Assembly (NCBI RefSeq): GCF_900604315.1
Contig: NZ_LR026978.1
Span: forward strand, 423,901 to 487,900
Reading direction: 5' to 3'
DNA length: 64,000 nt
Origin: [Erwinia] mediterraneensis
Lineage (GTDB): Bacteria > Pseudomonadota > Gammaproteobacteria > Enterobacterales > Enterobacteriaceae
A program made the position numbers and the translations under genes. Shown in pieces: positions 1-9,426 of this stretch; the first letter of the stretch is position 1, and the number at the start of each line of letters is the position of its first letter. Below the pieces are notes generated by a model. It worked only from the letters and a program-made list of their open reading frames with translations. It made no database searches and was not told the DNA's origin.

Positions 1-1
1 A

Positions 2-1018
2 TTAACGACGTTCGTGACTCAGAACCTGGCGCGGCTGTGTACGCCGACCCACCATTCCCATTACGCCGGCCAGAATCGCTTCAATAATCAGCATAAAGAA
101 GGCAAACCAGCTGGCTTTTGAGGTCGCTGCTGCGGCCTGCTCGGCAGCTTCACGCGCCTTCTGCTCCGCCTGCTGTTTCAGCTGCTGATATTGTTGCACT
201 GCCTGCTGATAACTCTGCTCCGTCTGCGTGACGATCTGTTCCACTTCCTGATCGCTCTTACCGGTACGCGCTTTAATAATATTTTTCAGCGCATCACGGT
301 CAGCTGCCTGTAACGTATCGGCATGACGATTCATTACGCCACGGATCCAGTTGGCTAAATCTGTATCGGCCGACTGTGGGTGGCTGGCAGTATCTTGCGC
401 CTGATTCTGCGCATTATTTGCTTCGCGATTAACATCGCCTTCGATATTTTCCGGTTGTAATTCAGGTTTACCTGTCTGACGCAGCGTGGTTTCCAGTTCA
501 TTCTGCAAGTCATCCAGATTAATATTATTTTCCTGCAGCTTATCTCTTGCCATTTGCGTCACCGAAGGCGCTGCCGCAGAAATACCGCTGCCAATGGCCT
601 GGAAACCCGCGCCTAATACATTCATGGCGCCGCCAACCACACTGCTCACCAGCGTAATCGCCAGCCAGATAGTAAACAGGGTACTGATACCAAACATCAA
701 TAAGCCGTGTAATGCACCTTCCCGTTGCGCCAGACGCCCGGCAATATAACTACCGGCGGCCATCGCAATCAGCATTTCAATACCGGTCCAGACCAGCGCA
801 CCGGTTCCCAGATTTTGTAACGGATTGGGTTCCTCCATCGGATCAACGGTTGTCGCACCAATTGCCGTACCCAACAGGGTAAGTAAAACATGCACAACCA
901 GTGCGCAGATTACGCCCGCAAAAACAGCGCTCCAGGAAATTCGCTTCAGGGGTAATCCGTGTTCTTCATGCGTAGTAACGGTTTCCGTTCTACCGCTATT
1001 TTTCCAGGTTTCGGGCAT
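2..1018 (-). CDS. Unidentified membrane protein with a long coiled-coil segment
   Basis: A 338-residue protein that I cannot assign to a named family. The N-terminal third has three likely membrane segments (about residues 28-52, 72-94 and 103-130). A long polar stretch follows (about 155-255), then a Gln/Ala/Glu-rich segment with coiled-coil character (about 255-298) and a last membrane segment (about 303-324) before an Arg-rich tail. The ATG is preceded by a good ribosome site (TAAGGAG) with 7-8 bases of spacing. The stop lies at the very edge of the window, so the neighbour on that side is unknown. It is transcribed away from csiE. The layout suggests an inner-membrane protein with a large soluble loop; no catalytic motif is visible. 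Confidence 0.7.
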   Translation of the reverse strand: MPETWKNSGRTETVTTHEEHGLPLKRISWSAVFAGVICALVVHVLLTLLGTAIGATTVDPMEEPNPLQNLGTGALVWTGIEMLIAMAAGSYIAGRLAQREGALHGLLMFGISTLFTIWLAITLVSSVVGGAMNVLGAGFQAIGSGISAAAPSVTQMARDKLQENNINLDDLQNELETTLRQTGKPELQPENIEGDVNREANNAQNQAQDTASHPQSADTDLANWIRGVMNRHADTLQAADRDALKNIIKARTGKSDQEVEQIVTQTEQSYQQAVQQYQQLKQQAEQKAREAAEQAAAATSKASWFAFFMLIIEAILAGVMGMVGRRTQPRQVLSHERR

Positions 1019-1534
1019 AGTAAATCTCCTTATGAGACAGATCGACGCGTTCTTATTTATTCATCCATACAGATGATCTTCCTTTTGGTTAATAACATCG
1101 TAGACAGTGAAATCTGTTTTCTCCAGCCCAGCGGCAAAATAGAAAAATAAAGCACAGATAAAAATAACAAGCGCAGCGGTGAGATAAACAGCGTTATTTA
1201 AGCGCAGCGGAAAATAACCACTACCGCTGCGTTTAATTATATCAATTAAAATAAAGACTAATATAAACAGACTTCAGATAGCGGCAAATATTAGTCTCCT
1301 TATTATTTTTTATACATTAACTATACAGCTCTTTTCCCCTGCCATGTCCGACTGCTCTTACAGATCGGCAGAGAGATTTCAGCGCTATAAAATCTTCAAA
1401 AGCAGAGGCCAGATCTGCTGTTTGCAAAAATTCTGTGACCCGCCTTAAAGCTCTGACTAAAAGTCACCGCTTGAACAATAAAACAGGTAAATAATTAGCT
1501 ATTCTAAACCCAGAAATGACCGACGGAATCCTGC
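1019..1534. other. Intergenic region between divergent genes, AT-rich, no gene seen
   Basis: This 516-base spacer separates the divergent membrane-protein gene and csiE. It is clearly AT-rich (many TTTATT/AATAAA runs around 1,140-1,320) compared with its neighbours and must hold both promoters. I see no open frame of convincing quality, no tRNA and no strong terminator. A TGTGA half-site near 1,434 could belong to a CRP site, since csiE is CRP-dependent in E. coli, but no matching second half is present. Confidence 0.5.
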
Positions 1535-2806
1535 ATGATGAGTTCTGCTCCATCTACAGCACCACTCTTCAGCCGTTCGCAGCGTCGTTGCCATCTTTTA
1601 CTGTTGTTGTATCTGCCTGCTCCCGCGCTCACGCTCGATAAGCTCTGCCAGATCAATGGGGTTGAGCCCGGCGTTGCCCGACAGGATATTGCCGATGTTG
1701 GCGATGAGATACAGCGTTACCATCAGCTGGAGCTGCATCAAATGGTTGATGGCAGCTTTCGCATTCATGGCACCGAACTGCAACGACGGCTTTGCCTGCT
1801 GCACTGGCTGCGGCGTAGCCTGCGTTTGTCTGAAGACTTTGTCCGCCAGCATTTCGCCCCGGCGCTGCGCCAGCGACTGAAAGTGCTGAAAATCGAAAAG
1901 GCGCTGTATGATGAAACTAACCTGCAGGCGCTGATTCTGCACTGCAGCCTGCGGCTGGGACGGGAGTTTACGGCCCGGGATCGCCTGTTTCTGCAGATTT
2001 TTATGAAGTATGGCCTGTGTCAGCGTCAGGCCGTACTGTTCAATGAATTACAGCAGCAATGGCTGCTGCAAAAAGCGGAACGCGCTGCAGCAGAGGATGT
2101 GATTCATCACTGGCGTAAGCGCTGCCATTTAACGCCGGATGCCAGTGAAATTGACTTCTGGACGCTGTTATTCAGCATGATCCATGCCCCGTCCGCCGAA
2201 GCGATCCGTCATGCGGCTGAAATACGGCTGATGGAGGCGACCCGGCAGTTGATTGCGCGTTTTGAAAATCTGTCGGGTCGATCTATCAGTGACCAGGCGG
2301 GCTTGCAAAAGCAGCTTTATACCCACCTGGCGCAGGCGCTGGATCGCTGCCACTTTAGCGTTGGCATCGATAATATTCTGACGCAGGAAGTGACGCGTCT
2401 CTATCCCCGCTTGCTGCGCACCACACGTCAGGCGCTGGAAACCTTTGAAAGCGAGTTTACCATTCGCTTTTCCGCCGAGGAGATCGGCCTGATTGCCGTG
2501 ATTTTTGGCGCCTGGCTGATGCAGGATAATGTGTTACAGGAGAAGCAGGTGTTGTTGCTTACCGGCGATAATGCGCAGCTGGAGCAGGATATTGAACAGC
2601 AGATCCGTGAAATTACGCTGTTGCCGGTGAATTTCTGCTATCAGGATATGCGCGCCTTTCAGACTGAGGGGGCGCCACGCGAAATTGCGCTGGTGATCAC
2701 CCCCTACCCGACCTCATTTCCTCTTTATTCGCCGCCGCTGATCCATGCCGAGCTGCCCCTCAGCGAGCATCAACAGCAGCGTATCCGTCATTTGCTGGAG
2801 TCTTAA
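1535..2806 (+). CDS. csiE: CsiE, stationary-phase inducible PRD-domain protein
   Basis: This 423-residue protein matches E. coli CsiE (426 residues) over its whole length, including the N-terminal Gln-Arg-Arg-Cys region, the DETNLQAL-like segment and the C-terminal part ending in LLES. The family carries PTS-regulation-domain (PRD)-like helices, seen here around residues 265-340 (QLYTHLAQAL, YPRLLRTTR). In E. coli it is a sigma-S/CRP-dependent stationary-phase gene of unknown molecular function. Two consecutive ATGs (1535 and 1538) are possible starts; the first is given. Its stop overlaps the stop of convergent hcaT within a TTAA. Confidence 0.9.
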   Translation: MMSSAPSTAPLFSRSQRRCHLLLLLYLPAPALTLDKLCQINGVEPGVARQDIADVGDEIQRYHQLELHQMVDGSFRIHGTELQRRLCLLHWLRRSLRLSEDFVRQHFAPALRQRLKVLKIEKALYDETNLQALILHCSLRLGREFTARDRLFLQIFMKYGLCQRQAVLFNELQQQWLLQKAERAAAEDVIHHWRKRCHLTPDASEIDFWTLLFSMIHAPSAEAIRHAAEIRLMEATRQLIARFENLSGRSISDQAGLQKQLYTHLAQALDRCHFSVGIDNILTQEVTRLYPRLLRTTRQALETFESEFTIRFSAEEIGLIAVIFGAWLMQDNVLQEKQVLLLTGDNAQLEQDIEQQIREITLLPVNFCYQDMRAFQTEGAPREIALVITPYPTSFPLYSPPLIHAELPLSEHQQQRIRHLLES

Positions 2807-3939
2807 GCTGCCCGCGGCCGCAAGAAAAGCGCAGGCAACGCCACAACCGCCATCACCCAGAACAGCTGCCCGTGCAGCTGGCTGTAGAGCAGGCCGCAAA
2901 TCATGGTCATCAACGCAATACCGCCGCCCATCGCCAGCGCGGAATAGAGCGACTGCAAACGGATCACTTCAGCCCCCTGATGGGCGGCAATAAAGCGCAT
3001 CGCGGCCAGATGGCACAGGGTAAAACTGCCACAGTGTAAAATCTGCGCTATCAGCAACCACGGCAGTGCGGTGGTCGCACCAAGCAGACTCCAGCGTACC
3101 AGCGCACATACCGCTGAGAGCAGCAGCAGATCGCGTGCCTGCCAGCGGTGAAACAACCGGTTACTCAGCGCAAACGTCAGGATTTCCGCCACTACGCCCA
3201 GTGACCAGAGATACCCCACCAGGGTGGCGGAGTAGCCCGCCTCCTGCCAGTAAATGGCGCTGAAGCCGTAATAGGCGGCATGCGCGCCCTGCAACAGCGT
3301 CACGCATAACATAAAACGCCAGACGTCATGTTCCTGCAACAGTGCGCCCCAGGACTTGCCGTTCTTCACCGTTCCCTGCCGTTCCGCCCCTTGTGGTAGC
3401 GTAGCGGGTCGCAGCAGCATCCCACCCAGCATCGCCAGCAGTCCCAGCGAGAGCAGCGCCAGAATCGCCTGCGTCGACCGGCCGCTTACCAGCATACCGG
3501 TGAGTGCTGAACTGATAACGAAGGCCAGCGAGCCCCAGAGCCTGACCGGCCCATATACCAGTCCGATTTGCCGCGTCCAGGTGGCCGCCAGTGCATCACT
3601 GAGCGGCACCAGCGGAGAAAAGAACAGGTTAAAGCCCACCATCGCCAGTAACAACCACAGCCAGTGCTCGCCGAGCCAGTAGCCGCTGGCAAACAGGCAG
3701 GTCAGCAACGCCAGCAGACGCAGGGCCGTCACCAGGCGCGCCGGATTTTTGACCTGCGAAGCAATCAGCAGACTGCCGATAAAACGGGCCACCATGCCAC
3801 AGCCGAGCAGCAGGCCGATTTTCTCCGCATCCAGACCGGTGCCCTTTAACCAGACGCCCCAGAAAGGCAGATAGATGCCGTAGCAAAAGAAATAGGTGAA
3901 GTAGCCCAAACCGAGCCAGTAAGCGGAACGTATTGTCAT
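2803..3939 (-). CDS. hcaT: HcaT, putative 3-phenylpropionate MFS transporter
   Basis: A 378-residue major facilitator protein with about 12 membrane helices, closely similar to E. coli HcaT (379 residues): N-terminal LGYFTYFFCYGIYLPFW, central FNLFFSPLVPL and LQGAHAAYYGFSAIYW. HcaT is assigned proton-driven uptake of 3-phenylpropionate. An upstream ATG at 4065 would add 42 residues, but the ATG at 3939 has an ideal GGAGGG ribosome site and matches the E. coli N terminus, so the shorter form is chosen. The catabolic hca dioxygenase genes are not in this window, so the substrate may differ here. It is convergent with csiE. Confidence 0.88.
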   Translation of the reverse strand: MTIRSAYWLGLGYFTYFFCYGIYLPFWGVWLKGTGLDAEKIGLLLGCGMVARFIGSLLIASQVKNPARLVTALRLLALLTCLFASGYWLGEHWLWLLLAMVGFNLFFSPLVPLSDALAATWTRQIGLVYGPVRLWGSLAFVISSALTGMLVSGRSTQAILALLSLGLLAMLGGMLLRPATLPQGAERQGTVKNGKSWGALLQEHDVWRFMLCVTLLQGAHAAYYGFSAIYWQEAGYSATLVGYLWSLGVVAEILTFALSNRLFHRWQARDLLLLSAVCALVRWSLLGATTALPWLLIAQILHCGSFTLCHLAAMRFIAAHQGAEVIRLQSLYSALAMGGGIALMTMICGLLYSQLHGQLFWVMAVVALPALFLRPRAA

Positions 3940-4030
3940 TTTCCCTCCGACAATGATGGTGTGCTTTCCGGGTACAGCAGAGGCGCTACTCTGGCAGCGC
4001 CTGCGTAAAAGAACAAGCGTAAATGGGAGG

Positions 4031-4059
4031 CAAAAAAAAGGATGGCTTTCGCCATCCTT
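4031..4059 (-). terminator. Rho-independent terminator of glyA
   Basis: On the minus strand a 9-bp stem (AAGGATGGC / GCCATCCTT, loop GAAA) is followed directly by a run of eight T. It lies 30 bases downstream of the glyA stop. Confidence 0.9.
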
Positions 4060-4089
4060 ATTCATTACATCGCCTGCGCGAAAAGCGGA

Positions 4090-5343
4090 TCAGGCATAAA
4101 CCGGGAAGCGCGCGCAGATGTCGAGCACTTTCTGCTTGATGCGTTCAATGGTGCCATCATCATTGATGTTGTCCAGCACATCAACCATCCAGCCAGCCAG
4201 TTCACGCACTTCCGCTTCTTTAAAGCCGCGACGGGTCACCGCCGGAGTACCGATACGGATACCGGAGGTCACAAACGGGCTTTTCGGATCGTTCGGCACG
4301 CTGTTTTTGTTCACGGTGATATTCGCGCGACCCAGGGCGGCGTCAGCCTCTTTACCGGTCAGATTTTTGTCGACCAGATCCAGCAGGAACAGGTGGTTAT
4401 GCGTACCGCCAGAAACGACGTTATAGCCGCGCTCCAGGAACACTTCCACCATGGCTTTGGCGTTCTTCGCGACCTGCTGCTGATAAATTTTGAATTCCGG
4501 CTCCATCGCTTCTTTCAGCGCCACGGCTTTACCGGCGATAACATGCATCAACGGACCGCCCTGGCCGCCCGGGAACACGGCGGAATTCAGTTTTTTATAA
4601 AGATCTTCATCGCCACCTTTCGCCAGGATCAGGCCGCCACGCGGTCCCGCCAGGGTTTTATGGGTGGTGGTGGTAACAATGTGCGCATGCGGAACCGGGT
4701 TCGGGTAAACATCAGCAGCTACCAGACCGGCCACGTGAGCCATATCCACAAACAGCCAGGCACCCACGCTGTCAGCGATTTCACGCATTTTCGCCCAGTC
4801 ACAGATACCGGAGTAAGCGGAGAAGCCGCCAATGATCATTTTGGGCTTATGGGTTTGCGCCAGTTCAGCCAGTTCGTCGTAGTTAATCTTGCCGGTTTCA
4901 TCAATGCCGTAAGGCACGACGTTATAAAGTTTTCCGGAGAGGTTAACCGGTGAGCCATGAGTCAGGTGGCCGCCGTGCGCCAGATTCATCCCCAGGATGG
5001 TATCGCCCGGCTGCAGCAATGCGGTAAAGACGGCAAAGTTAGCCTGAGAACCGGAGTGCGGCTGTACATTAGCGTAATCTGCGCCAAACAGCGCCTTAGC
5101 GCGATCGATCGCCAGTTGCTCAACGATATCCACATATTCACAACCGCCGTAGTAGCGTTTGCCCGGATAGCCTTCAGCGTATTTATTGGTGAGCTGCGAA
5201 CCTTGCGCCTGCATGACGCGCGGGCTGGTGTAATTCTCAGAAGCAATCAGTTCAATGTGCTCTTCCTGACGCACTTTTTCTTGCTCCATCGCCTGCCACA
5301 ACTCGGCATCGTAATCGGCAATGTTCATATCACGCTTTAACAT
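4090..5343 (-). CDS. glyA: Serine hydroxymethyltransferase GlyA
   Basis: GlyA converts serine plus tetrahydrofolate to glycine plus 5,10-methylene-THF and is the main source of one-carbon units. The 417-residue protein is nearly identical to E. coli GlyA. It has the PLP-lysine motif [14 protein letters not shown] (Lys about 229), the [12 protein letters not shown] loop and the [12 protein letters not shown] segment. A start two codons upstream (5349) is possible, but AGGAG abuts that ATG, whereas the ATG at 5343 has 6-base spacing and matches the E. coli N terminus MLKR. It is transcribed divergently from hmp; a PurR-like box in the spacer suggests purine control, as in E. coli. Confidence 0.97.
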   Translation of the reverse strand: MLKRDMNIADYDAELWQAMEQEKVRQEEHIELIASENYTSPRVMQAQGSQLTNKYAEGYPGKRYYGGCEYVDIVEQLAIDRAKALFGADYANVQPHSGSQANFAVFTALLQPGDTILGMNLAHGGHLTHGSPVNLSGKLYNVVPYGIDETGKINYDELAELAQTHKPKMIIGGFSAYSGICDWAKMREIADSVGAWLFVDMAHVAGLVAADVYPNPVPHAHIVTTTTHKTLAGPRGGLILAKGGDEDLYKKLNSAVFPGGQGGPLMHVIAGKAVALKEAMEPEFKIYQQQVAKNAKAMVEVFLERGYNVVSGGTHNHLFLLDLVDKNLTGKEADAALGRANITVNKNSVPNDPKSPFVTSGIRIGTPAVTRRGFKEAEVRELAGWMVDVLDNINDDGTIERIKQKVLDICARFPVYA

Positions 5344-5455
5344 CCGCATCTCCTGACTCAGCTAACTTTTAAACGGCTTTTTGGCCCCTGAATGGGCGAA
5401 GGCCCACAGTGTAAACCGTTTTGCCAGGGGACGGTAGCGTGAAAACCCTCTTTTT

Positions 5456-5471
5456 ACGCAAACGATTGGCA
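5456..5471 (-). promoter_or_regulatory. PurR box upstream of glyA
   Basis: ACGCAAACGATTGGCA matches the PurR operator consensus (ACGCAAACGTTTNCGT) at most positions. It lies about 110 bases upstream of the glyA start. E. coli glyA is repressed by PurR, so the site is expected; the second half is degenerate. Confidence 0.6.
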
Positions 5472-5623
5472 TGGCGGCATGACAGGCTTTTACCGCCTTT
5501 TATCCCCATTAGGCTATGTGGAAATTTTCTCATTCTGTTCAGTGCGTTTTTTCATGCTGCTCTTCTACACTCTTTTTTCATCAAAAAGAGAGGGATCTGT
5601 TTACACAACGAAACGGCAGCTAT

Positions 5624-5646
5624 AAGATGCATTTAAAATGCAACTT
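5624..5646 (+). promoter_or_regulatory. NsrR operator of hmp
   Basis: An 11-1-11 inverted repeat, AAGATGCATTT then A then AAATGCAACTT, 25 bases upstream of the hmp start codon. It matches the NsrR operator pattern with one mismatch in the right half. NsrR is a nitric-oxide-sensing [Fe-S] repressor, so hmp should be induced by NO. Confidence 0.88.
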
Positions 5647-5671
5647 ATAGCAACCCCTGAGGAGCACACTC

Positions 5672-6856
5672 ATGCTCGATGCCCAAACTATTGCCATTGT
5701 GAAATCCACCCTGCCCGCTATCGCTGAGGTCGGTCCGAAACTTACTGCGCATTTCTATGATCGCCTGTTTACTCATCATCCGGAGCTGAAAAACGTCTTC
5801 AATATGAATAACCAGCGTAACGGCGGTCAGCGCGAAGCGCTTTTTAATGCCATCTGCGCTTACGGCGGTAATCTGGATAATCTGGCGGTGCTGTTGCCCG
5901 CCGTAGAAAAGATCGCCCAGAAACACACCAGCCTGAATGTGAAGCCGGAACAATATGCGGTAGTCGGCGAACATCTGCTGGCGACGATTAAAGAACTGCT
6001 GAATCCGGGCGATGAAGTACTGGCCGCCTGGGGCAGAGCCTATGCCGTATTAGCCGACGTCTTTATCAAACGTGAAGAGGCGATCTATCAGGCGTCAGAA
6101 ACGAAAACTGGCGGCTGGCGTGGTACCCGCGCCTTCCGTATCAGCGCCATTGAGGTACAGAGCAGCGTAATTAAGAGCATTACCTTCGAGCCGGTGGATG
6201 GTCAACCCGTTGCGGATTACCTGCCCGGCCAGTACGTTGCGGTCTATCTGCAGCCGGAAGCGTTCGCTTATCAGCAGATCCGCCAGTATTCCCTGACCCA
6301 ACTGCCTGATGGTCAGCGTTACCGTATTGCGGTGAAACGCGAAGCGCAGGGGACGGTCTCCGGCTGGCTGCACGATAACGCAAAAGTCGACGATGTGATT
6401 CAGCTGGCAGCACCGGCAGGCGATTTCTTCCTGCAGGTCCCGCCGGAAGCGCCGGTGAGCCTGATTTCAGCGGGCGTAGGCTTAACACCGATGCTGGCGA
6501 TGCTGCATGCGCTGGCGCAAGCGCAGCATCCGGCGCAGGTGAACTGGCTGCACGCTACGGAAGCCGGTGAGCAGCACGCTTTTCGTGATGAAGTGACCCG
6601 GACCGGCAGTCAGCTCAGCCACTTTTCCCAGCGTATCTGGTATCGCGAACCGCATGCGCAGGATGCCGGGCGTTATGACGTGCAGGGGCTGATGGATCTG
6701 GCGGCGGTGTCCGCAGAAATGCAGGAAAAGAACCGGGAATTTTACCTGTGTGGTCCGCTGGGCTTTATGCAGTATGTCGCGCGTCAGCTGCTGGCAGCGG
6801 GCGTTGAGGCGAGCCGTATTCATTACGAAGTTTTTGGCCCGCACAAAGTGCTGTAA
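5672..6856 (+). CDS. hmp: Flavohaemoglobin Hmp, nitric oxide dioxygenase
   Basis: Hmp oxidises NO to nitrate with O2 and NAD(P)H in the cytoplasm. The 394-residue protein (E. coli 396) has an N-terminal globin domain with proximal haem His85 and distal Tyr29. An FAD-binding domain follows with the RQYSLT motif (about 206-211), then an NAD domain with the YLCGP motif near residue 367 and the terminal FGPHKVL. It has a strong GAGGAG ribosome site. An NsrR box lies directly upstream. In this genome Hmp sits a few genes from a nitrate reductase operon, whose activity can generate NO as a by-product, so the two may work together. Confidence 0.96.
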   Translation: MLDAQTIAIVKSTLPAIAEVGPKLTAHFYDRLFTHHPELKNVFNMNNQRNGGQREALFNAICAYGGNLDNLAVLLPAVEKIAQKHTSLNVKPEQYAVVGEHLLATIKELLNPGDEVLAAWGRAYAVLADVFIKREEAIYQASETKTGGWRGTRAFRISAIEVQSSVIKSITFEPVDGQPVADYLPGQYVAVYLQPEAFAYQQIRQYSLTQLPDGQRYRIAVKREAQGTVSGWLHDNAKVDDVIQLAAPAGDFFLQVPPEAPVSLISAGVGLTPMLAMLHALAQAQHPAQVNWLHATEAGEQHAFRDEVTRTGSQLSHFSQRIWYREPHAQDAGRYDVQGLMDLAAVSAEMQEKNREFYLCGPLGFMQYVARQLLAAGVEASRIHYEVFGPHKVL

Positions 6857-6865
6857 ATCTGATAA

Positions 6866-6894
6866 ACAAAAAGGCCCGCTGCGGGCCTTTTTTC
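6866..6894. terminator. Bidirectional terminator between hmp and glnB
   Basis: An 8-bp stem AAGGCCCG / CGGGCCTT with a short loop, flanked by AAAAA on the left and TTTTTT on the right, so it can end both convergent transcripts. Confidence 0.88.
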
Positions 6895-6904
6895 TTTACT
6901 ATCG

Positions 6905-7405
<501 letters not shown>

Positions 7406-8740
7406 CTACTCTTTAAAATCACTGGCGTCCAGTTCATGGCGCGCCAGCAGCTTATAAAACTCGGTGCGGTTACGTCCAGCCAGACGTGCTGCGTTTGTCA
7501 CATTTCCTTTGGTCATCTGCAACAGTTTGCGCAGATAATTCAGCTCAAACTGATTACGCGCCTCGACAAAAGTCGGCAGCACAGTGTTTTCCCCGGCCAG
7601 CGCCTGTTCAACCAGAGCACCGCTAATCACCGGTGAGGTACTCAACGCCACACACTGCTCTATTACGTTCACCAGTTGTCGTACATTGCCTGGCCAGCTG
7701 GCCGTCATCAGACGTTTCATTGCATCGACAGAGAAGCTGCGTACAAAAGGTTTGTGGCGATCGGCGGACTGACGCAGCAGATGATTGGCCAGCAGCGGGA
7801 TATCTTCTGCGCGTTCATGCAGCGGCGGAATCTTCAGGTTAACCACATTCAGCCGGTAATAGAGATCTTCGCGAAACTCTTTTCTTTCCATTACCTTGGG
7901 CAGATCGCGATGGGTGGCGGAGATAATGCGCACATCAATCTCCAGATCCTGATTGCTCCCCAGCGGTCTGACCTTGCGCTCCTGCAGCACCCGCAGCAGC
8001 TTAACCTGCAGCGCGGGCGGCATATCGCCAATCTCATCCAGGAACAGCGTGCCGCCCTGCGCCGCCTGAAACAGCCCTTCGCGCGCGCTGACCGCGCCGG
8101 TAAAGGCTCCTCTGGCATGACCAAAAAGTTCAGACTCCAGCAGCTGTTCCGGCAAAGCGCCGCAGTTGATGGCGATAAAGGGCTGACCGGCACGCGGGCT
8201 GGCCGCATGGATCGCCTGCGCCAGTACCTCTTTGCCGCTGCCGCTCTGACCATTAATCAACACGCTGACGTCCGACTGCGCCACCATATGCGCCTGCTCC
8301 AGCAGACGCAGCATTTGCGGGCTGCGCGTCACAATCGCCTCACGCCAGCGATCGTCGCTGACGGGTGCGCGCTGCGCCAGCGCCTCGTCGATGGCTTTAT
8401 AGAGCGCATCCCGATCTACCGGCTTGGTCAGGAAGCTGAACACCCCCTGCTGCGTGGCGGAAACAGCCTCTGGTATCGAACCGTGTGCGGTGAGGATAAT
8501 CACCGGTAAGCCCGGGTTGCGCCGCTGAATCTCGCCGAACAGCGCCATTCCGTCCATCTCATCCATACAGAGATCGCTGATCACCAGATCAATCTTCTCT
8601 TTCTGCAGCTGACGCAGCGCCTCGGCGCCGCTGGCGGCGGTAGTGACCTGAAAACCCTCACTGGTCAGACGCATCCCCAGCAGCTTCAGCAGCGAGGGAT
8701 CATCATCCACTAACAGTAGCCGGGCGGCCTGTTTAACCAT
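7406..8740 (-). CDS. glrR: GlrR, sigma-54-dependent response regulator
   Basis: GlrR activates sigma-54 promoters, above all glmY, after phosphorylation by GlrK. The 444 residues contain a receiver domain with phospho-acceptor Asp56, an AAA+ domain with Walker A GQSGSGKE (about 164-171) and the sigma-54 contact motif GAFTGA, and a C-terminal Fis-type helix-turn-helix (NVTNAARLAGRNRTEFYKLL). It overlaps the qseG stop by one base, forming the operon glrK-qseG-glrR. Its likely target sites (three TGTC-N10-GACA-type repeats) and a sigma-54 promoter are found about 11 kb away in front of glmY. Confidence 0.96.
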   Translation of the reverse strand: MVKQAARLLLVDDDPSLLKLLGMRLTSEGFQVTTAASGAEALRQLQKEKIDLVISDLCMDEMDGMALFGEIQRRNPGLPVIILTAHGSIPEAVSATQQGVFSFLTKPVDRDALYKAIDEALAQRAPVSDDRWREAIVTRSPQMLRLLEQAHMVAQSDVSVLINGQSGSGKEVLAQAIHAASPRAGQPFIAINCGALPEQLLESELFGHARGAFTGAVSAREGLFQAAQGGTLFLDEIGDMPPALQVKLLRVLQERKVRPLGSNQDLEIDVRIISATHRDLPKVMERKEFREDLYYRLNVVNLKIPPLHERAEDIPLLANHLLRQSADRHKPFVRSFSVDAMKRLMTASWPGNVRQLVNVIEQCVALSTSPVISGALVEQALAGENTVLPTFVEARNQFELNYLRKLLQMTKGNVTNAARLAGRNRTEFYKLLARHELDASDFKE

Positions 8741-9423
8741 CAGTGATCCTCATTTGTTACATTATTGCCATCCGGCATGGTTGCATGGTTCCCGTCCGGG
8801 AGATCCGATGATTTACGCGATGAGAGCTGGCGCTCGATATCCGTCAGCCGCTCCAGTTTATGACGGGTCTCAGCGAGCTCCCGGGTAAGCTTCTGCTGCT
8901 GCTGACGCAGCGTATCCAGCTGGCTGTCATTGCTTTGCTGCAGATGCGCATAGCGTAAACGTGACGCGGAGAGATCGAGTTCCGCCGCCTGATAGCTGCG
9001 CCAGAGCTGCATCAGCGGCCGTACGCTGGCGGGAACGTCGCTGCTGTAGCTGTCCAGTGTGTCGACAAACTCGCGGCGCTCAGGCGGCGTGACTTTGCCA
9101 TTGGCCAGCAAAACCCCCTGCTTAAACGCGCGTGCCCAGTTCTCAGCGGGCCAGCGCGACGCTTCTGCACGCGCCTGAGCCGACGTCAGGCGGCTGGCGC
9201 AGTCCATCGCGCGCAGCCAGTAGAGCGGATTGCGCATGGCGTCGGGATTTTCTACCGGCCAGACGTGCGTACACTCCACCGCCAGATAATCAGGCAGCTT
9301 CACTTCCGGCTCCGGCACCGTACTTTTTGGCCGCACCGGCGGCGTCACCGCGTGCTGACTGCAGGCGGCAAGCAGCAATAAGACACAACAGCTCAGCGCG
9401 GCAGGGATCAGGGATAATTTCAT
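8740..9423 (-). CDS. qseG: QseG, outer-membrane lipoprotein of the GlrKR operon
   Basis: A 227-residue lipoprotein: the signal peptide ends in LLLLAAC with lipidated Cys21, and residues about 140-200 are Gln/Arg/Leu-rich with coiled-coil character. It occupies the glrK-glrR position of E. coli qseG (yfhG). In E. coli QseG interacts with the sensor kinase GlrK (QseE) and modulates its activity. It starts 3 bases after the glrK stop and ends overlapping the glrR start, so the three genes are translated as a unit. The sequence is less conserved than its neighbours, which is usual for this gene. Confidence 0.88.
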   Translation of the reverse strand: MKLSLIPAALSCCVLLLLAACSQHAVTPPVRPKSTVPEPEVKLPDYLAVECTHVWPVENPDAMRNPLYWLRAMDCASRLTSAQARAEASRWPAENWARAFKQGVLLANGKVTPPERREFVDTLDSYSSDVPASVRPLMQLWRSYQAAELDLSASRLRYAHLQQSNDSQLDTLRQQQQKLTRELAETRHKLERLTDIERQLSSRKSSDLPDGNHATMPDGNNVTNEDH

Positions 9424-9426
9424 CTG

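Noticed and set aside
1420..1480. CRP site in front of csiE
   Set aside because: Only one TGTGA half-site is present; no TCACA at the right distance.
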